Below, piece after piece: positions 30,121-33,090 of a stretch of 33,090 nt of DNA. Origin of the DNA: JBDRAU01 sp043823315 (GTDB lineage: Bacteria > Patescibacteriota > UBA1384 > DTJR01); NCBI GenBank assembly GCA_043823315.1, contig JBDRAU010000029.1, positions 1 through 33,090 on the forward strand. Direction: 5' to 3'. The translations under genes were made by a program, and so were the position numbers. Below the pieces are notes generated by a model. It had not been told where the DNA came from, made no database searches, and saw only the letters and a program-made list of their open reading frames with translations. The stretch's first letter is position 1; every line of letters begins with the position of its first letter.

Positions 30121-31065
30121 ATGAAAGCAAAACGGAAGAATATATTGTTAATAGTTGTAATTGCGCTTATTACGCTTCTGTTTTTAGCGGTAGTTTATTT
30201 AATTTTCAAAAATGGAATTTCAGCCAATACTTCATCTTCTTGTCCGCAATGGCAACCACCAGCTCAGGACTGGTGCAGTGATGGAAAAGTTGTTGCCGGT
30301 CAAACAATAGGGGATTGTACTTATCCACCGACCTGTGTAAAGGGTAGTATGACCCCGACTGTTACTACTACTGCGACTAGTAATTCCTGTCCACAGTTAA
30401 TGCCTATGAAACCAGGATGGTGCCCGAACGGGAAAATTGAAACGCAACAGAACAATTTAAACGGTTGTCCGCAGCCACCAAAATGTATTACAAATGATGC
30501 GATGTCATATACTTTTAATCTTACTAACGGATGGAATACCATTACAGTTCCTCAGTTTATGTTCGATAGCATGGATCCGATAAGTACTTCGACTTTTAGC
30601 CTCAAAGGTCTTTCGATATATGGTTATTCAAATAATAAGTGGGAGACCAAGCCACAGTTTTTTAGAAAAAACGGTTCTTATCTTATCTATAACTCCGAAC
30701 AAGATAGGTCTGTAACCGTTATGGCCAATGGCCAAATGATAATTGGCACATACAATGGATATAAGCTTAATCCGGGCTGGAATTTAGTAGGCAATAATGA
30801 GCTTTTTTCAAAGACTCCAAGTAAGTTTGATTTCACAACAAATGTCTCAAAGCCTGGCTGCACAACTCCTCTACTTTGCGATGAATCGAAGACGATTTCC
30901 CAGTTGTTTGCAGAGGGAAGAATCTACAAAAGGATTTACTTCTTTAACAATATGCAATCTACTGATCCAAATGTTTTCTACACGACGAAGGTTCTCTCTT
31001 CGGCTGACTTAGCAATTTACCAAATTCCCGCACTTAAGGCCTTTTGGATCTATCTATATAAGTAA
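30121..31065 (+). CDS. Membrane-anchored extracellular protein with two Cys modules
   Basis: 314 residues, unknown function. A Lys/Arg-rich start and one hydrophobic helix (about 7-29) act as signal anchor. Two similar modules follow: C41-PQ...PP..WC52-SDGK...C66...PP.C72 and C90-PQ...WC101-PNGK...C116-PQPP-KC122. Each has four cysteines, likely disulfide-bonded outside the cell. A Thr-rich linker separates them. The C-terminal ~185 residues are beta-rich with GWNTITVP and GWNLVGN repeats, a pattern I associate with cell-surface proteins. Start ATG 30121, with its own promoter and a very short leader. Confidence 0.78.
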   Translation: MKAKRKNILLIVVIALITLLFLAVVYLIFKNGISANTSSSCPQWQPPAQDWCSDGKVVAGQTIGDCTYPPTCVKGSMTPTVTTTATSNSCPQLMPMKPGWCPNGKIETQQNNLNGCPQPPKCITNDAMSYTFNLTNGWNTITVPQFMFDSMDPISTSTFSLKGLSIYGYSNNKWETKPQFFRKNGSYLIYNSEQDRSVTVMANGQMIIGTYNGYKLNPGWNLVGNNELFSKTPSKFDFTTNVSKPGCTTPLLCDESKTISQLFAEGRIYKRIYFFNNMQSTDPNVFYTTKVLSSADLAIYQIPALKAFWIYLYK

Positions 31066-31078
31066 GCTCTGGCAAGTG

Positions 31079-31195
31079 AGACCGTTGAAAAACGCTAAAA
31101 ATTATCCAAATAACTTATTCTTCGAGCGAAGTCGAGAAGATTCAACTTTAGGGTTCTCGACGAGCTCGAACAATAAAATCAATTTTCAACGGTCT
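31079..31195. repeat. 117-base inverted-repeat element with TTATTCTTCGAG core
   Basis: Perfect 13-base terminal inverted repeats AGACCGTTGAAAA and TTTTCAACGGTCT. The inner palindrome 31115-31176 (TTATTCTTCGAG to CTCGAACAATAA) matches the copy at 15920-16002. It has no coding capacity and resembles a small non-autonomous element. Confidence 0.78.
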
Positions 31196-31217
31196 ATCAG
31201 CAAGTCCCTGCGTCCTG

Positions 31218-31246
31218 TTGACACTAATTACAAGTTTTGTTATTAT
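31218..31246 (+). promoter_or_regulatory. Near-consensus promoter upstream of the 16S gene
   Basis: A perfect TTGACA at 31218-31223, a 17-base spacer, and TATTAT at 31241-31246. It is the strongest promoter in the window by eye. Confidence 0.8.
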
Positions 31247-31252
31247 CAACCT

Positions 31253-31333
31253 TGGAGGCAATTTGGCTAACATGTATTGACATAGGATAGTGAGTTTATC
31301 AAGCAGCAAATCCAAGCACTGCTTGGATTTTTT
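31253..31333 (+). ncRNA. Candidate ~80-nt small RNA or rRNA leader transcript
   Basis: Bounded by the strong promoter ending at 31246 and the terminator at 31309-31333. It begins GGAGGCAATTTGG and has a possible 5-codon reading frame (TTG GCT AAC ATG TAT, then TGA) with GGAGG in place. I do not recognise it as a known RNA family. Confidence 0.4.
31309..31333 (+). terminator. Intrinsic terminator upstream of the 16S gene
   Basis: AATCCAAGC-ACT-GCTTGGATT is a perfect 9-bp stem with T-tail TTTT, read on the plus strand about 360 bases before 16S. Confidence 0.85.
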
Positions 31334-31372
31334 AGTCAGTTAGCCAAAAACGCAAGTAATTTGATAATTTGG

Positions 31373-31475
31373 GGTTTTGTCATCCCTGATCCTAAGCTTG
31401 TCGAAGGAACTTGTCCTGAGCTCGCCGAAGGATTAGGAGCCCATTTCAATTACGTAATTGAAGTCTGACAAAACC
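31373..31475. repeat. Repeat with GGTTTTGTCA ends
   Basis: Inverted ends GGTTTTGTCA and TGACAAAACC frame inner words GATCCTAAGCTTGTCGAAGG and CCTGAGCTCGCCGAAGG, the same vocabulary as the gatC insert and the 5750 region. A second inner palindrome is CAATTACGTAATTG. Confidence 0.65.
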
Positions 31476-31509
31476 AGATGAGAAGCGCTAAACCCGATGC
31501 GTAGCATCG

Positions 31510-31592
31510 AGTTCATAAAGTAAAAGGTTCATAAAGTTCATAAAGTGAGATGCAATAATACTTTACAAACTTTCAACTTTACAAACTTTAAA
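31510..31592. repeat. TTCATAAAGT-type stem-loop repeat just upstream of the 16S gene
   Basis: The left arm has three copies of TTCATAAAGT; the right arm has ACTTTACAAACTTT twice. The arms can pair (with G-T and bulges) around GAGATGCAATAAT. The same words form the hairpin inside the 16S gene at 31873-31972. Confidence 0.75.
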
Positions 31593-31659
31593 AACTCGCT
31601 GCTGCGCAGCGCGTGAGGGGCGCTATATAAAATCCTCGCACCAATTCTGAATTTAAACA

Positions 31660-31675
31660 CTCTCCTTCGGGAGAG
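31660..31675 (+). other. Small hairpin in the 16S leader
   Basis: CTCTCC-TTCG-GGAGAG, a stable tetraloop hairpin about 15 bases before the 16S 5' end; possibly part of pre-rRNA processing. Confidence 0.5.
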
Positions 31676-31689
31676 ATAAGGATTCAATT

Positions 31690-33090
<1,401 letters not shown>

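Overview
The window looks like a chromosomal segment from a Candidate Phyla Radiation (Patescibacteria) bacterium. The evidence is: a divergent 16S rRNA carrying an internal insertion and a changed 530 loop, small informational proteins (a 154-residue EF-Ts, an N-terminally short RF1), a run of Cys-rich zinc-ribbon paralogs of a kind I associate with CPR genomes, short or absent mRNA leaders, and dense packing of translation and glycolysis genes. TGA is used as a stop throughout, so the code appears standard. I cannot place it to a named CPR lineage.

Layout. 1-5737: the tail of one and three complete tandem paralogs of a large uncharacterised Cys-rich protein, with one small unknown gene among them. 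5893-10055: gatC-gatA-(HEPN-like)-gatB-DUF5654. 10083-11295: HtrA-type protease. 11379-13618, minus strand: rpmE-prfA-prmC. 13910-20447, plus strand: rpsB-tsf-pyrH, frr-rseP, then tpiA-pgk-fba, ending at a clear terminator. 20664-21035: an isolated GC-richer unknown gene. 21272-22468: trigger factor, convergent with a minus-strand membrane protein. 23433-25932: clpP-NIF3-nitroreductase-DUF4395. 26024-26740: GC-rich carbonic-anhydrase-like gene. 26864-28106: PaaX/Cas2-fold regulator and an HD hydrolase, each next to a copy of the same 32-bp palindrome. 28356-29863: GC-rich pyrF-pyrE pair. 30121-31065: anchored Cys-module protein. 31066-31689: repeat-rich leader region with a promoter-terminator unit. 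31690 to the edge: 16S rRNA, 3' truncated.

The main theme is a set of short palindromic repeats. They lie between genes, form terminator-like hairpins, are nested inside each other, and appear to have inserted in frame into gatC (29 codons) and prmC (33 codons). A related hairpin interrupts the 16S gene. Other points are a paired A522-U527 change in the 16S 530 loop, a palindromic-operator circuit linking a Cas2-fold regulator to an HD phosphohydrolase, and three GC-rich gene units with strong Shine-Dalgarno sites and their own terminators, unlike their AT-rich neighbours. All functional calls come from reading motifs; no database search was run.
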